Part shown: positions 17,880 to 27,045 of the stretch, in pieces | Layout of the letters: the number at the start of each line of letters is the position of its first letter | Numbering within the stretch: the first letter of the stretch is position 1 | NCBI GenBank assembly: GCA_965116395.1 | Contig: OZ220684.1 | Location: 4,774,001-4,838,000 of the forward strand | DNA from: Bin5 sp965116395 | GTDB taxonomy: Bacteria; Chloroflexota; Anaerolineae; Caldilineales; Caldilineaceae | Reading direction: 5' to 3' | DNA length: 64,000 nt | Notes under the pieces: model-generated | Databases searched by the model: none | Told to the model about the DNA's origin: nothing | Seen by the model: the letters and a program-made list of their open reading frames with translations, nothing else | Program-made: the position numbers and the translations under genes

Positions 17880-18818
17880 ATGGAAAGCAAGACACTGCGC
17901 TATCTTGACGACGGCAGCATTGAACTCTACACAACCGAAGTCGGCGACCCATCAGAAGGCGAAGTCCAACTGACCGGCGGCGCCTGCGGCATCTGTTCAT
18001 GGGACGTTGTGACCGCCAAGCTCGGCTCCGCAATGATTCCCATGGCACCACCAGGACATGAGGGCGTCGGCTATATCACCAAGATCGGCCCCGGCGTCAC
18101 CGGCTACAAAGAAGGAGACAGAGTGGCCGGCGGCGGATTCTCCACCGTGCGCAACCTCCCCAGCGAACGCATCTACCCCATCCCCAATTCCGAGCTCAGT
18201 GACGAACACTGGATCGTAGAACCGGTCGCCTGCGCAGTCACAGGCATCGACCAGACCAACCTGAAAGCAGGCGAAACCGTCGCCCTGATCGGTTGCGGCT
18301 TCATGGGCCAGCTCCTCCTCCAAGGCCTGCTGCACTCGCCCGTCGGAAAATTGATTGCCATGGACATCGTCGAAGACCGATTAGCACTGGCCCGACAGCA
18401 GGGTGCCCACGAGACGATCAACATATCACAGCACGACAGGGACGATCTCGCCGCAACCCTGAAGGCTCGCGAAATCGATATCGTTGTGGACGCCACCGGC
18501 AGCCAGCCCGCTCTTGACCTGGCAACTGACATCGTAAAGACAGGCGGCCGCATCAACCTTTTCGGCTGGATCAAGGGACAAAAGGCCTACTTCGACCCGA
18601 CCAAGTGGCACTTGGGCGGATTCACAATCGTCAACTCCGCGCCAGGCTCCAAGATCCGCAATACATTTCCCCCGGCAATCAAGCTGATCGACGCCGGTGT
18701 CTTCGACCTCCGGCCCCTCGTAACCCATTCGACAACTCTGGGTGGATACCCCTCTCTAATGGAAGAGATTCTGTCCGGCGACACATCATATGTGAAGGGC
18801 GTCGTTTCACTTGAATGA
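17880..18818 (+). CDS. Medium-chain dehydrogenase/reductase (zinc-type alcohol dehydrogenase-like)
   Basis: 312-residue MDR protein: catalytic-domain motifs GGACGICSWD (catalytic-zinc Cys) and PPGHEGVGYI, cofactor-loop ALIGCGFMGQLLLQGL and acidic strand AMDIVEDR. The four-Cys structural zinc lobe is missing, making it shorter than classical ADH. The Asp after the second strand suggests NAD rather than NADP. First gene of a six-gene same-strand cluster with an isomerase, SDR, two Gfo/Idh enzymes and a PhyH dioxygenase, so it probably oxidises a polyol or sugar derivative there. ATG follows AGGGGTG. Confidence 0.85.
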   Translation: MESKTLRYLDDGSIELYTTEVGDPSEGEVQLTGGACGICSWDVVTAKLGSAMIPMAPPGHEGVGYITKIGPGVTGYKEGDRVAGGGFSTVRNLPSERIYPIPNSELSDEHWIVEPVACAVTGIDQTNLKAGETVALIGCGFMGQLLLQGLLHSPVGKLIAMDIVEDRLALARQQGAHETINISQHDRDDLAATLKAREIDIVVDATGSQPALDLATDIVKTGGRINLFGWIKGQKAYFDPTKWHLGGFTIVNSAPGSKIRNTFPPAIKLIDAGVFDLRPLVTHSTTLGGYPSLMEEILSGDTSYVKGVVSLE

Positions 18819-18992
18819 TTAGTTTCCTCGGCCCTCACCTTCTGGACCGGCTTATGTTCGAACCTGCCAAAGAAAGTTTGCAAATTCCCAGATTATTCCG
18901 TATGATCCTGGGAACGCTTTTCTGACCAGTCAGAACACATTTCGCGCAGCCTCACACCCTGCGAGCCAGCTGAAAGACAGGTAGACACAATT

Positions 18993-19835
18993 ATGCAACT
19001 GGGATTCAGCACGTGGGGCATGCCGACAGTTCCCATCGACGCCATCGTTCGCCACCTCTCTGTCCTCGGTTTCGACGGCGTAGAGCTTACCGTCCTGTCC
19101 CACCACACAACCGCATTGGAAAAGCTGGACGACAACGAACGACGCCGCATTCCCAAACTCTTGGCTGACCACAATCTCCAGCTGCCCGCCATCGCCGGCC
19201 ATGTCAGCCTGATGGACGACGACAGCGCCAGCCATGCCGCCAACCTGGAGCGCCTCAAGCGCACAATCGACTTGGCGCTGGACTGGGCTACCGCAGACGG
19301 GCCTCCGGTGATCGACACAACAGCCGGCGGTCAACCTGAAGATTGGGAGACCAAACTGGACATGCTTGTCGACCGCATCCAGGAGGCGGCGGACTACGGC
19401 CAAAGCCAGGGTGTCACCATTGCCATAGAACCTCACGTAGGCTCGATCATCGACACGCCCGATCGTATGTTAGAGGTCATCAAGCGCGTCGGTTCGGACG
19501 CAGTCGGAGTCAATTTCGACATCAGCCATTTCAATGTCATGGGAATCGGCATTGAAGAGTCGGTATCTGCAATGGCTCCTCACGCAAGCCACACCCATGT
19601 CAAGGACGAGCGCGGCACCGTGCCCGATTTCGAGTTCCTCATCCCAGGCGAAGGCGAATTCGATTACGTCACCTACTTGACTTCAATGCAGCGCCACGGC
19701 TACACCGGATTCATCACCGCCGAAATCAGTAACATGGTCCAGCGGCGGACCCCCTACTACCCTCTGGAAGTCGCGACCCAGACCTATGATGTCTTGGCAA
19801 AGGCTTTCACCGACGCCGGAATCGAACGGGGCTAA
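18993..19835 (+). CDS. Sugar phosphate isomerase/epimerase (AP-endonuclease-2 fold)
   Basis: 280-residue TIM barrel of the xylose-isomerase-like superfamily: FSTWGMPTVPIDAIVRHLS opening, LGFDGVELTV, then VTIAIEPHVGSIIDTPDRML with the metal-binding Glu, GVNFDISHFNVMG (Asp/His) and GFITAEISNM (late Glu). Members isomerise or epimerise keto-sugars and inosose derivatives, or act as dehydratases. It lies between dehydrogenases in the 17.9-24.1 kb cluster, fitting an oxidation-epimerisation sequence on a sugar or cyclitol. Confidence 0.85.
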   Translation: MQLGFSTWGMPTVPIDAIVRHLSVLGFDGVELTVLSHHTTALEKLDDNERRRIPKLLADHNLQLPAIAGHVSLMDDDSASHAANLERLKRTIDLALDWATADGPPVIDTTAGGQPEDWETKLDMLVDRIQEAADYGQSQGVTIAIEPHVGSIIDTPDRMLEVIKRVGSDAVGVNFDISHFNVMGIGIEESVSAMAPHASHTHVKDERGTVPDFEFLIPGEGEFDYVTYLTSMQRHGYTGFITAEISNMVQRRTPYYPLEVATQTYDVLAKAFTDAGIERG

Positions 19836-19989
19836 ACCGACTGTCTTAGAGTCCACCATTTCGCGTCTGCGGCTATAGAGGAAAACAATTTCACCTGCGC
19901 ACACTAATTCCACCTTTTCACCAACGAATCAGGCCTGAAGTAGAAGGTTTCATCATTACGTTGCGGCGAAAACGAACGAGGAGACAATT

Positions 19990-20757
19990 GTGTCAAATGA
20001 GGTAAGTTTCGACCTGAACGGTAAAGTTATGATCGTCACCGGCGCCGGCAAGGGTATCGGCAAATCAATCGCTGAAACCGCCGCCCGTTACGGCGCAACC
20101 CTGGCCCTCGGCAGCCGCACAGTCAGCGAGAGCGAAGAGACCGCCGAACAGTGCCGCGCCCTCGGCGTCCAGGCCAAGGCTTGGCATCTTGACGTAACCG
20201 ACCTGGAAAGCATCGACCGATTTGTCAATCAGACGTGGGACGCGTTCGGCCGCATCGACTCCGTCGTCAACAACGCCGGCTACAACAGCCCCAAGCCGGC
20301 CCTCGACTACACCGAAGATGAGTTCGACTTCATTTCCGACGTGAACTTCAAGGGCGCCTTCTTCATGTCCACCGCCTGCGCCCGCCGCATGATCGATGCC
20401 GGCATCGAGGGCAGCGTCATCGCCATCAGTTCGCAAGTAGGCGTCGTCGGCGGCCCGCTTCGCTCAATCTACGCCTCAGCCAAAGGCGCGGTCGGCCAGA
20501 TGACCCGCTCGCTGGCAGTTGAATGGGCGCCCAATAACATCACCGTCAACGCCGTCGCGCCAACCTTTACGCGCACGCCGCTCCTGGAACAGGCCATCAA
20601 GAACCCCGACTTCGCCAAAAACCTTGAAAAGATCCCAATGGGCCGCATCGCCGAGCCGCACGAAATCGCCGGCGCCGTCATTTACATGGCCTCCGATGCC
20701 GCACGCATGGTGACTGGCCAGATTCTCGTCGTCGACGGCGGTTATACCGCGGTCTGA
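19990..20757 (+). CDS. Short-chain dehydrogenase/reductase (SDR, classical)
   Basis: 255 residues with all classical SDR signatures: TGAGKGIG cofactor loop (about 18-25), NNAG, the Ser in AISSQVG, YASAKGA supplying the catalytic Tyr and Lys, and the C-terminal GQILVVDGGYTAV. Reaction: NAD(P)-dependent oxidation/reduction of a hydroxyl in a small molecule, most like the gluconate-5-dehydrogenase / 3-ketoacyl-reductase clade. GTG start with GAGGAG seven bases upstream. Third gene in the catabolic cluster. Confidence 0.92.
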   Translation: MSNEVSFDLNGKVMIVTGAGKGIGKSIAETAARYGATLALGSRTVSESEETAEQCRALGVQAKAWHLDVTDLESIDRFVNQTWDAFGRIDSVVNNAGYNSPKPALDYTEDEFDFISDVNFKGAFFMSTACARRMIDAGIEGSVIAISSQVGVVGGPLRSIYASAKGAVGQMTRSLAVEWAPNNITVNAVAPTFTRTPLLEQAIKNPDFAKNLEKIPMGRIAEPHEIAGAVIYMASDAARMVTGQILVVDGGYTAV

Positions 20758-20872
20758 TTCGCACAAGTCCGTATTCTTGTAAACGCTGCAAGTATCAACT
20801 GGTATTCAATTTCATTGGCCGCCGAGGACCGGATAAGGACATTCCGAAACCTTAAACCATTCGGATTTGACA

Positions 20873-22006
20873 ATGCCCAACAAGCTGCGAGCTGCCGTCA
20901 TTGGAACAGGCGGGATATCCGCCAATCACATTCAGGGCTATCTGGCCTCCGGACGCTATGAAGTCGTCGCCCTGGCCGATTTGAGTGCGGAGGCAATGGC
21001 CGAGAAGAACGAACGGTTCGACATCGCTCCCGCGCACTACACCGACGGCCGCGAGATGATGGAAAAAGAGCGCCCTGATGTCGTCTCAATCTGCACCTGG
21101 CACAAAGGGCACGCGCCTTGGACCGCAGCAGCCGCCGCCTTCAAGCCGCAAGCCATCCTATGCGAAAAACCAATGGCAGATTCCGTTGGCGCCGCCGAGC
21201 AGATGATGGTCGTCTGCCGCCGCAACGACGTGAAATTGGCGATCGGCCACCAGCGCCGCTTTCTTCCCGCCTATACGTTGGCAAAAGAGCTGATAGGCTG
21301 TAACGCTATCGGCGAAGTCAACCTCATTCAGAGCATGGGCGGCGCCGGCCTTCCCAACTACAGCTCCCACCAGACCGACATGTACCGCTACCTGTTGTCC
21401 GACGACGAGTGCGTCTGGGTGATGGGCAACATCGAGCGCAAGACCGACCAGCACGAGCGCGCCACCCGCATCGAGGACCGCGCTATGGCAGTCTTCCAAT
21501 TCGCAAGCGGGCCCCGTGCGATAATCCTCAGCGATCTTGTGCCCAACTACTACCAGGGCGCGCAGATTTTCGGAAGCGACGGCATGATCAGCATTACCAC
21601 CGAATCGCTGCAAATTCTGAATGCTAAGAGCGGCGGCCGCTGGGAAGAGCACGTGCCCGACGGCAAGTTCTACACGGTGGAGGATTTGGGCAGCCGCTTC
21701 GAATGGGAGGAAGGAGGAGCCGCGCAAGCCGATGAACTCGCCGACTGGGTGGAAGGTAAAGCAGAAACGCACAGAGGCCGCGGCGAAAATGGATACAAGG
21801 CGCTCCAAATGATCCATGCAGTATACGAGTCCGCCCGCATGCACGAAAAGGTCGAAATGCCGCTGCAGACGCGAGTTAATCCACTGGACCTGATGGTGGA
21901 TTCAGGCCACTTGACGCCCCAGCGCCCTGGCAAGTACGATATACGCGTTGCAGCGCTACGATACGAAAATATGCTCGACGATACGAAGAACTATTCGCAG
22001 AGCTAA
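20873..22006 (+). CDS. Gfo/Idh/MocA family oxidoreductase
   Basis: 377-residue sugar dehydrogenase-like protein. N-terminal Rossmann domain VIGTGGISANHIQGY, then ICTWHKGHAPW and the EKP motif (ILCEKPMADS, catalytic Lys). The C-terminal beta-sheet domain has the substrate-side MYRYLLSDDE. ATG 20873 is taken rather than the TTG two codons earlier. The family oxidises C-OH groups of sugars, inositols or nucleotide sugars with NAD(P). The first of two such enzymes in the cluster flanking the PhyH gene; the two are only distantly alike, suggesting different steps. Confidence 0.9.
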   Translation: MPNKLRAAVIGTGGISANHIQGYLASGRYEVVALADLSAEAMAEKNERFDIAPAHYTDGREMMEKERPDVVSICTWHKGHAPWTAAAAAFKPQAILCEKPMADSVGAAEQMMVVCRRNDVKLAIGHQRRFLPAYTLAKELIGCNAIGEVNLIQSMGGAGLPNYSSHQTDMYRYLLSDDECVWVMGNIERKTDQHERATRIEDRAMAVFQFASGPRAIILSDLVPNYYQGAQIFGSDGMISITTESLQILNAKSGGRWEEHVPDGKFYTVEDLGSRFEWEEGGAAQADELADWVEGKAETHRGRGENGYKALQMIHAVYESARMHEKVEMPLQTRVNPLDLMVDSGHLTPQRPGKYDIRVAALRYENMLDDTKNYSQS

Positions 22007-22057
22007 TTGTAATCATCCGTCTCTGTCCAATGGGAATGCATTCAGGAGGGCATGACC

Positions 22058-23026
22058 ATGAAACTCTCGGCCGAACAACTCGCGCATTTCGATGAATATG
22101 GTTACGTGATTGTCCGCGATGTCTTCAGTTCTGAAGAGGATATCGACCCTGTTATCGAGGAGTATAAGACCGTTCTCGACAATTTGGCCCGCGAACTCTT
22201 TGAGGCCGAGGAGATTTCTTCACTGTACGAGGAACTACCCTTTTCCGAACGGCTGATCGCCATCTACCAGGAAAGCGGCAAGGTTCACGCCCAGTATTTT
22301 GACTTCTCGCTGCCCCAGGGCAATGTCCAGCCGGACACACCCTTCTGGGCCGGCCCGTCAGTCTTCCGCATGTTGACGAATGAAAGCCTGCTGGACTCCG
22401 TCGAGTCGATCCTCGGCAGCGAAATCTACTCCAATCCAGTGCAGCACGTGCGCCTCAAACCGCCGGAACATCTCACACCTGTAAACGAGGAGACCGGGCG
22501 CGTGATGTTGGGCAAGACCCCCGTCCACCAGGACCACGGCGTAGTCAGGGAAGAGGCTGACGAAACACAGATGCTGACCGTATGGTTCTCGCTCATGGAC
22601 GTGAACGTAGAGAACGGCTGCCTTTGCGTCTGGCCTGGCAGCCACAAGCGCGGTCTGATCGACCACTGTCCCACAAATATTGGGCTGTCAGTTCCCGGCA
22701 AACTGCTCGACGGCAAGGCTGTGCCCATGATCATGAAAAAGGGGGACGCGCTTCTGATGCACAAACAGACGCTGCACGCCTCCTACTCCAACAACAGCGA
22801 TTCAATCCGTTGGAGTTTCGATCTGCGCTACAATCCCGTCGGACAGCCGACTGGCCGACCTGCCTTCCCGGGCTTCGTCGCCCGGAGCCGCAAATATCCC
22901 GAAACGGTCCTGAGCGAACCCGCCGCCTGGGAAAAACTGTGGCGTGATACTCGCGATTACATGGCAACGATTGAAGACGGCGGAAATTTCAATCGTTGGA
23001 CCAAGGACAACCCGGTCTGCGCCTAG
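22058..23026 (+). CDS. Phytanoyl-CoA dioxygenase (PhyH) family Fe(II)/2-oxoglutarate oxygenase
   Basis: About 322 residues. The iron-binding facial triad is intact: H157-x-D159 in TPVHQDHG and the distal His in MHKQTLHAS, followed by the 2-oxoglutarate-binding Arg in DSIRWSFDLR. WPGSHKRG marks the core strand. Likely hydroxylates a small molecule and couples to the neighbouring dehydrogenases. The ATG at 22058 is preferred because AGGAGGG ends seven bases upstream; another ATG at 22052 sits too close. Located 51 bp after one Gfo/Idh gene and 70 bp before another. Confidence 0.9.
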   Translation: MKLSAEQLAHFDEYGYVIVRDVFSSEEDIDPVIEEYKTVLDNLARELFEAEEISSLYEELPFSERLIAIYQESGKVHAQYFDFSLPQGNVQPDTPFWAGPSVFRMLTNESLLDSVESILGSEIYSNPVQHVRLKPPEHLTPVNEETGRVMLGKTPVHQDHGVVREEADETQMLTVWFSLMDVNVENGCLCVWPGSHKRGLIDHCPTNIGLSVPGKLLDGKAVPMIMKKGDALLMHKQTLHASYSNNSDSIRWSFDLRYNPVGQPTGRPAFPGFVARSRKYPETVLSEPAAWEKLWRDTRDYMATIEDGGNFNRWTKDNPVCA

Positions 23027-23096
23027 CCCAAAGGCAAAGGCGTCAGACTGGCGCTAAGTATCTACAATCGAATTCACAGATATAAGGGGTCAGGAA

Positions 23097-24119
23097 ATGA
23101 CCGCTGGAACCGACGCGTCTCCCCTGGTAATGGCCCAGTACGGAACCAAGCACGGGCACGCCGCCGGCAAACTCGAGGCGATGCAGGACTCGCCGGACGT
23201 GGAGGTAGTTGGCGTCTTTGAGCCCGACACTGAACGCCGCGCCGAATTGGAAGGAAAGTCCGGCCCGTTCAGCATGGTCCACTGGTTTGACTCGGAGCAC
23301 GAGCTTCTCTCGGACCCGTCGATCGTTGCCGTATCCTCCGAAGGCAAGAACGCCGAGAGCCTCCCCCAAACCGAGGCCCTTGTCGATGCCGGGCTGCATG
23401 TCTGGTACGACAAGCCGGCCGGAGAAGATTGGCCAGGCTGGCAGCGAGTCATGGGGAAAGCCCTGGACAAAGGGCTGCTCATCCAGATGGGCTATATGTT
23501 CCGCTATCAGAACGGCTTTTGCCGGATCGCAGAGTGGGTACACAGCGGCCTGCTGGGTGACGTCTATTGCACACGGGCCCACATGTCTACCAGCATCACT
23601 CCCGAATCTCGCAGTGCCCTCGAAGTCCATCAAGGCGGCATATTTTTCGATCTCGGCGGGCATATGCTCGACCAGATCGTCTGGCTCATGGGCAGACCGA
23701 CAAAGACTACCAGTTTTCTCCGAACCGACGGCGTAGCCGGTCCAAGCTGCGCCGACAACACGCTCGGCGTTCTTGAGTACGAGAAAGGGCTTGCCTTCGT
23801 CGATATCGCGGCGATGGAGCCCAAACCGATGGCACGCCGTTTCGAAGTCTACGGCACCAAAGGCAGCGCCATCCTGCTCGACCCCTTCGAACCGCCATAC
23901 GCTATTCGCCTGTGCCTGGAAGAGCCTGCCGAGGGCTTTGATGCAGGAGCGCAAATTGTACCGGTTCCGACCCAGAGCCGGCAGCAAACCTACGAAGAGG
24001 AACTGGTGGCCTTCGTGGCGACCTTGCGCGGCCAGCAGCCGCCTGACCGTTCTGCCGAACACGAACTCCTCGTGCAAGAGACCCTCCTGCGGCTGACAGG
24101 AAGAATCTCTGACGCTTAG
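23097..24119 (+). CDS. Gfo/Idh/MocA family oxidoreductase
   Basis: 340 residues; divergent Gfo/Idh/MocA member. The N-terminal segment VMAQYGTKHGHAAGKLEAM lacks the usual GxGxxG, as in a known subgroup. The Lys of the EKP-like motif is kept in WYDKPAGEDW, and MFRYQNGF plus FDLGGHMLDQIVWLMG mark the C-terminal substrate face. It is probably an NAD(P)-dependent dehydrogenase with altered cofactor contacts. Good ribosome site (ggggtcaggaaATG). Last gene of the catabolic cluster and followed by a terminator hairpin. Confidence 0.85.
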   Translation: MTAGTDASPLVMAQYGTKHGHAAGKLEAMQDSPDVEVVGVFEPDTERRAELEGKSGPFSMVHWFDSEHELLSDPSIVAVSSEGKNAESLPQTEALVDAGLHVWYDKPAGEDWPGWQRVMGKALDKGLLIQMGYMFRYQNGFCRIAEWVHSGLLGDVYCTRAHMSTSITPESRSALEVHQGGIFFDLGGHMLDQIVWLMGRPTKTTSFLRTDGVAGPSCADNTLGVLEYEKGLAFVDIAAMEPKPMARRFEVYGTKGSAILLDPFEPPYAIRLCLEEPAEGFDAGAQIVPVPTQSRQQTYEEELVAFVATLRGQQPPDRSAEHELLVQETLLRLTGRISDA

Positions 24120-24160
24120 AATACAGTTTCGAACTCGACTTCAACCACATCTGTCTGACA

Positions 24161-24187
24161 GTGGGCGGTCCCTGGCCGCCTACTTTT
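24161..24187 (+). terminator. Rho-independent terminator-like hairpin
   Basis: GTGGGCGG (24161-24168) pairs with CCGCCTAC (24176-24183), with one G-U pair and a 7-base loop, followed by TTTT. It lies between convergent genes and could end the cluster transcript. Confidence 0.55.
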
Positions 24188-25541
24188 ACACCCGCGCGTG
24201 ACGCAGTCGAATCGACAGGTAAACCTTCTGCGAGCGCCGCCACAACCACAGATTTCGCACTATCGAACCGAAGTTGTATGCCGCCACCGCGACGTAGACG
24301 CCCGAAACACCGCAGAGCAAAGCGCCTCCCCCTGAAAGGCAGGGCCTCCCGGCCCACAGACCCCCAATGACCAAGAGAGTCGTAACCGTAGTTAGCGAAA
24401 GCGAATCCGCCTCTGTGATGCTCCGCGTCCGCTGACTGTTTATCAGGGTCCCTTGGAACAAGCTCGAAAGTGTCGTCAGCGCCGGCAGTGGTATGATCAG
24501 CCAGAGAGCCGCCTTTGCCTGCCCCACCAACTCCGGCGGCAGCGCGGCGACCCGCAAGAACCAGAAGTCCCCAAATGGTGTGACCGCCATCACCAAAGGC
24601 ACCGCCGCCAGCGCCAGACCTAGTTTCCAAGTGAATCGCCGCAAGACCTCAATTGAGCCGGGTCGATCCAGCAGCACAATCACCGATTCAACAAAGGCAA
24701 AAGCCGCACTGTTGGTCATTAGCAGCACGCCAAAGAGAACAGGCCACAGGGCCAGCGACCCTAGCGAATCTGGCATGCGGCTGAGGCTGGCGCTGACGAG
24801 AGGCTGGAGCAGAATCTGCATGAATGTCGTCAAGACCAGTGGCAAGTAGAAGCGTGAAAACCGGTGCAAGGTCAGAGGCGGGGCGCCTGGAATTACCGAC
24901 AGCAGGTTCTTACGCACCACTGGTCTTACGCGTAAAGTGGCGTAGACGGCTTCGAAGACGACGCCTACTGAAATCGTAATACTTGCGATGATGAGGCCGC
25001 TCCATGGAGACAACAAGAATAGACCGACAGCCAGCACAACCTCTAGCATAAGCCGAAGCACAGTTCCGAGCGATACCGCCCGCGTCTGGTCGCAGCGAAT
25101 CAGGACCCCATATTGGAAGCGTCGCAGTGCAAGGCTCGGTATAAAAGGCAGCATGATGCGAACACCGCTGCGGACGGGCTCGACAAGCTCCGCCGGCGCT
25201 GAAATCAGGCCCAGCACGATGAAATCGAAAAGCGGGGTAAACGCGAGCAGAAAGTGAACAGAAGTCAGACCGACGCCGAGCCAGATCATATACTGCCTGC
25301 CCCGCCTGTAAGACTCCCTGTCTCTGCTCAGAGCCGTCGAGGCCGCCAGCATCGAAATCGACGGGGCGGAAAGAACCAGGATCAGCGAGAACGCCAGGCC
25401 CCAGGCCGCCAGCTGTACTTTGGGATCAGCGCTTCTTGCCACAACCGCTGCCAGTAACGGCTGTTCCACGGTAATCATGAACCAGCTCAGCGCCAGCGGC
25501 CCCCAGGTCTTGACTATGCCTCGAGTGGAAAGCTTCGGCAC
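24186..25541 (-). CDS. Polytopic membrane protein, MOP/ANKH-like (MATE superfamily)
   Basis: 451 residues with about 12 hydrophobic segments in two similar halves, no signal peptide. The first helix VKTWGPLALSWFMITVEQPL with later WGLAFSLILVLSAPS, and LPLVLTTFMQILLQPLVSASL opening the second half, recall the progressive-ankylosis (ANKH) and MATE/polysaccharide flippase families. Function in bacteria is unknown; export of a small anion or lipid-linked substrate is inference. GTG start with a weak ribosome site. Convergent with the catabolic cluster and upstream of nothing obviously related. Confidence 0.7.
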   Translation of the reverse strand: MPKLSTRGIVKTWGPLALSWFMITVEQPLLAAVVARSADPKVQLAAWGLAFSLILVLSAPSISMLAASTALSRDRESYRRGRQYMIWLGVGLTSVHFLLAFTPLFDFIVLGLISAPAELVEPVRSGVRIMLPFIPSLALRRFQYGVLIRCDQTRAVSLGTVLRLMLEVVLAVGLFLLSPWSGLIIASITISVGVVFEAVYATLRVRPVVRKNLLSVIPGAPPLTLHRFSRFYLPLVLTTFMQILLQPLVSASLSRMPDSLGSLALWPVLFGVLLMTNSAAFAFVESVIVLLDRPGSIEVLRRFTWKLGLALAAVPLVMAVTPFGDFWFLRVAALPPELVGQAKAALWLIIPLPALTTLSSLFQGTLINSQRTRSITEADSLSLTTVTTLLVIGGLWAGRPCLSGGGALLCGVSGVYVAVAAYNFGSIVRNLWLWRRSQKVYLSIRLRHARV

Positions 25542-25571
25542 TTAGTTCTTGTTCTCAGTTTGGAGTGACTG

Positions 25572-26570
25572 CTAAGAGGCCTGCCAGTCAAGGATTGTAC
25601 CCAACATACCCGGTTCCCATCGTGCCAGCGTATCGTAGGCGGCTCCTGCATTCTTCCACGCGAAACGATGGGTGGTGAGTGGATCGACCACTAGCCTCCT
25701 GCCGGCCAGAAGTCTGAGAGCAGTGTCCTCATCCGCCTGATGCGTCCACCAGCCCGGCGCCGAATCCTGCTTCGGCCGCGTGCTCTCATGCGCACCGAGA
25801 ACCGTCAGTCCCTTCTTGTGAACGTCGCGGTAGAAATTCACCGCTTCCGTGTCGCCCCTGGTACTGCCCAGCAAAACGACCCGCCCGCCAAATCGAGCCA
25901 GAGCGAAGGCAGCGGGGATGGCTTCCGGATGGCCTGTCGCTTCTATGACCACGGAGGGATCCTTGCCGCCGCACTGTTCTCGGAGGGCGGGCCCGAGACC
26001 TTCATCCGCATGCAGCGCGGCGTCCACTTTGAGCGCCTCGGCAAACTCCAGGCGGCGAGGGTCTTTATCGATAGAGATCACCGGGAGCCCGCCGTTGAGC
26101 CGGGCTAACTGCATCACAGTCAGCCCGATCGGCCCGCAGCCTATGACCGCCACCGGCTCTCCGAGCTCAATACGAGCCTTGCGTACGCCTTGCATTGCAA
26201 TCGATCCAAGCCGGAAAAAGGCAGCCCGCTCGTTGGTCAACCCTTCTGGAACATGGTTGCATACTGAAGCTGACACATTGGCATACATGACATGGTTCGC
26301 CCGCGACGCGACTCGATCTCCTACTTCCCAGCCCTCAACGCCTGCTCCCACCCCGACCACTTCACCTATGTTGCTGTAGCCGGTGCTCTGCGGGTATTGC
26401 GCTGGTGTATTCGCCAGACCCAGCAGAAATGCCCTCTCCGTACCCGGGCTGAGCAGCGAGACCAGCGCCCTGATCAGTAGCTCGCCTGGCCCTGCTTCCG
26501 GCATTTCGCACTCCCGCACATCGGCGACTCCCTTCTCGACAAATAGGACCTCATAGTTGCGCGTGGACAT
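25572..26570 (-). CDS. Medium-chain dehydrogenase/reductase, BchC/threonine-dehydrogenase-like
   Basis: About 332 residues: ALVSLLSPGTERAFL in place of the catalytic-zinc loop (no Cys), STGYSNIGEVVGVG, cofactor loop AVIGCGPIGLTVMQLARL and ISIDKDPRR. Replacement of the zinc Cys by Ser-Pro-Gly-Thr-Glu places it in a subgroup that includes bacteriochlorophyllide dehydrogenase-like and inositol/sugar-processing enzymes. ATG 26570 chosen for its strong GAGGAG site; an earlier in-frame start adds an arginine-rich tail. It is transcribed divergently from the peptide importer. Confidence 0.82.
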   Translation of the reverse strand: MSTRNYEVLFVEKGVADVRECEMPEAGPGELLIRALVSLLSPGTERAFLLGLANTPAQYPQSTGYSNIGEVVGVGAGVEGWEVGDRVASRANHVMYANVSASVCNHVPEGLTNERAAFFRLGSIAMQGVRKARIELGEPVAVIGCGPIGLTVMQLARLNGGLPVISIDKDPRRLEFAEALKVDAALHADEGLGPALREQCGGKDPSVVIEATGHPEAIPAAFALARFGGRVVLLGSTRGDTEAVNFYRDVHKKGLTVLGAHESTRPKQDSAPGWWTHQADEDTALRLLAGRRLVVDPLTTHRFAWKNAGAAYDTLARWEPGMLGTILDWQAS

Positions 26571-26949
26571 TGGTCTCCTCCTTGTCTTCGGATTCACCCC
26601 GAAAAGAAATCTAAGCTGAAATGGTGGATTCCGACCCTGTCTGCTCCAACATAGGGAAGGCCGAGATGTAGACTGGGTCCAATTAAGACCGCAAGTATGA
26701 GGTCCTGACTCTTGGAAATCGTACTTGCCAGTTAGGGTCCAAGCGTCGCATGGACCTGGCTAAACAGCCCTTACTTCGTGCCTTGATTCTGCCTTTCTGC
26801 AGGGTCCGTGAGGTTTTCCCGCCAAGGAGCCAGTATAACACAGCACACTGAGCAGACTGCCATCTGGTATCCTTAACGCTCGCCTGGGAGGCATACGTTT
26901 TCTGCTGTCGCCTAATACGAGGATGAAGTTGAGCCGTAGTCCGAAAAAC
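26571..26949. other. Divergent intergenic region
   Basis: Spacer between the MDR gene (minus) and the importer gene (plus). Apart from the importer promoter at its right edge no gene, repeat or clear operator was seen. Confidence 0.5.
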
Positions 26950-26979
26950 TTGACACTCGCTTACTTTCTGTGCGATTAT
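26950..26979 (+). promoter_or_regulatory. Sigma-70-like promoter for peptide-type ABC importer
   Basis: Perfect -35 TTGACA (26950-26955), 18-bp spacer and GATTAT (26974-26979), about 65 bp upstream of the binding-protein start. Confidence 0.5.
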
Positions 26980-27045
26980 CTCTCTGCTTCCACAGCAGTA
27001 CCAAAGTTTTTTTCTACCCATACATTCATTAATGAGGAGACACCA

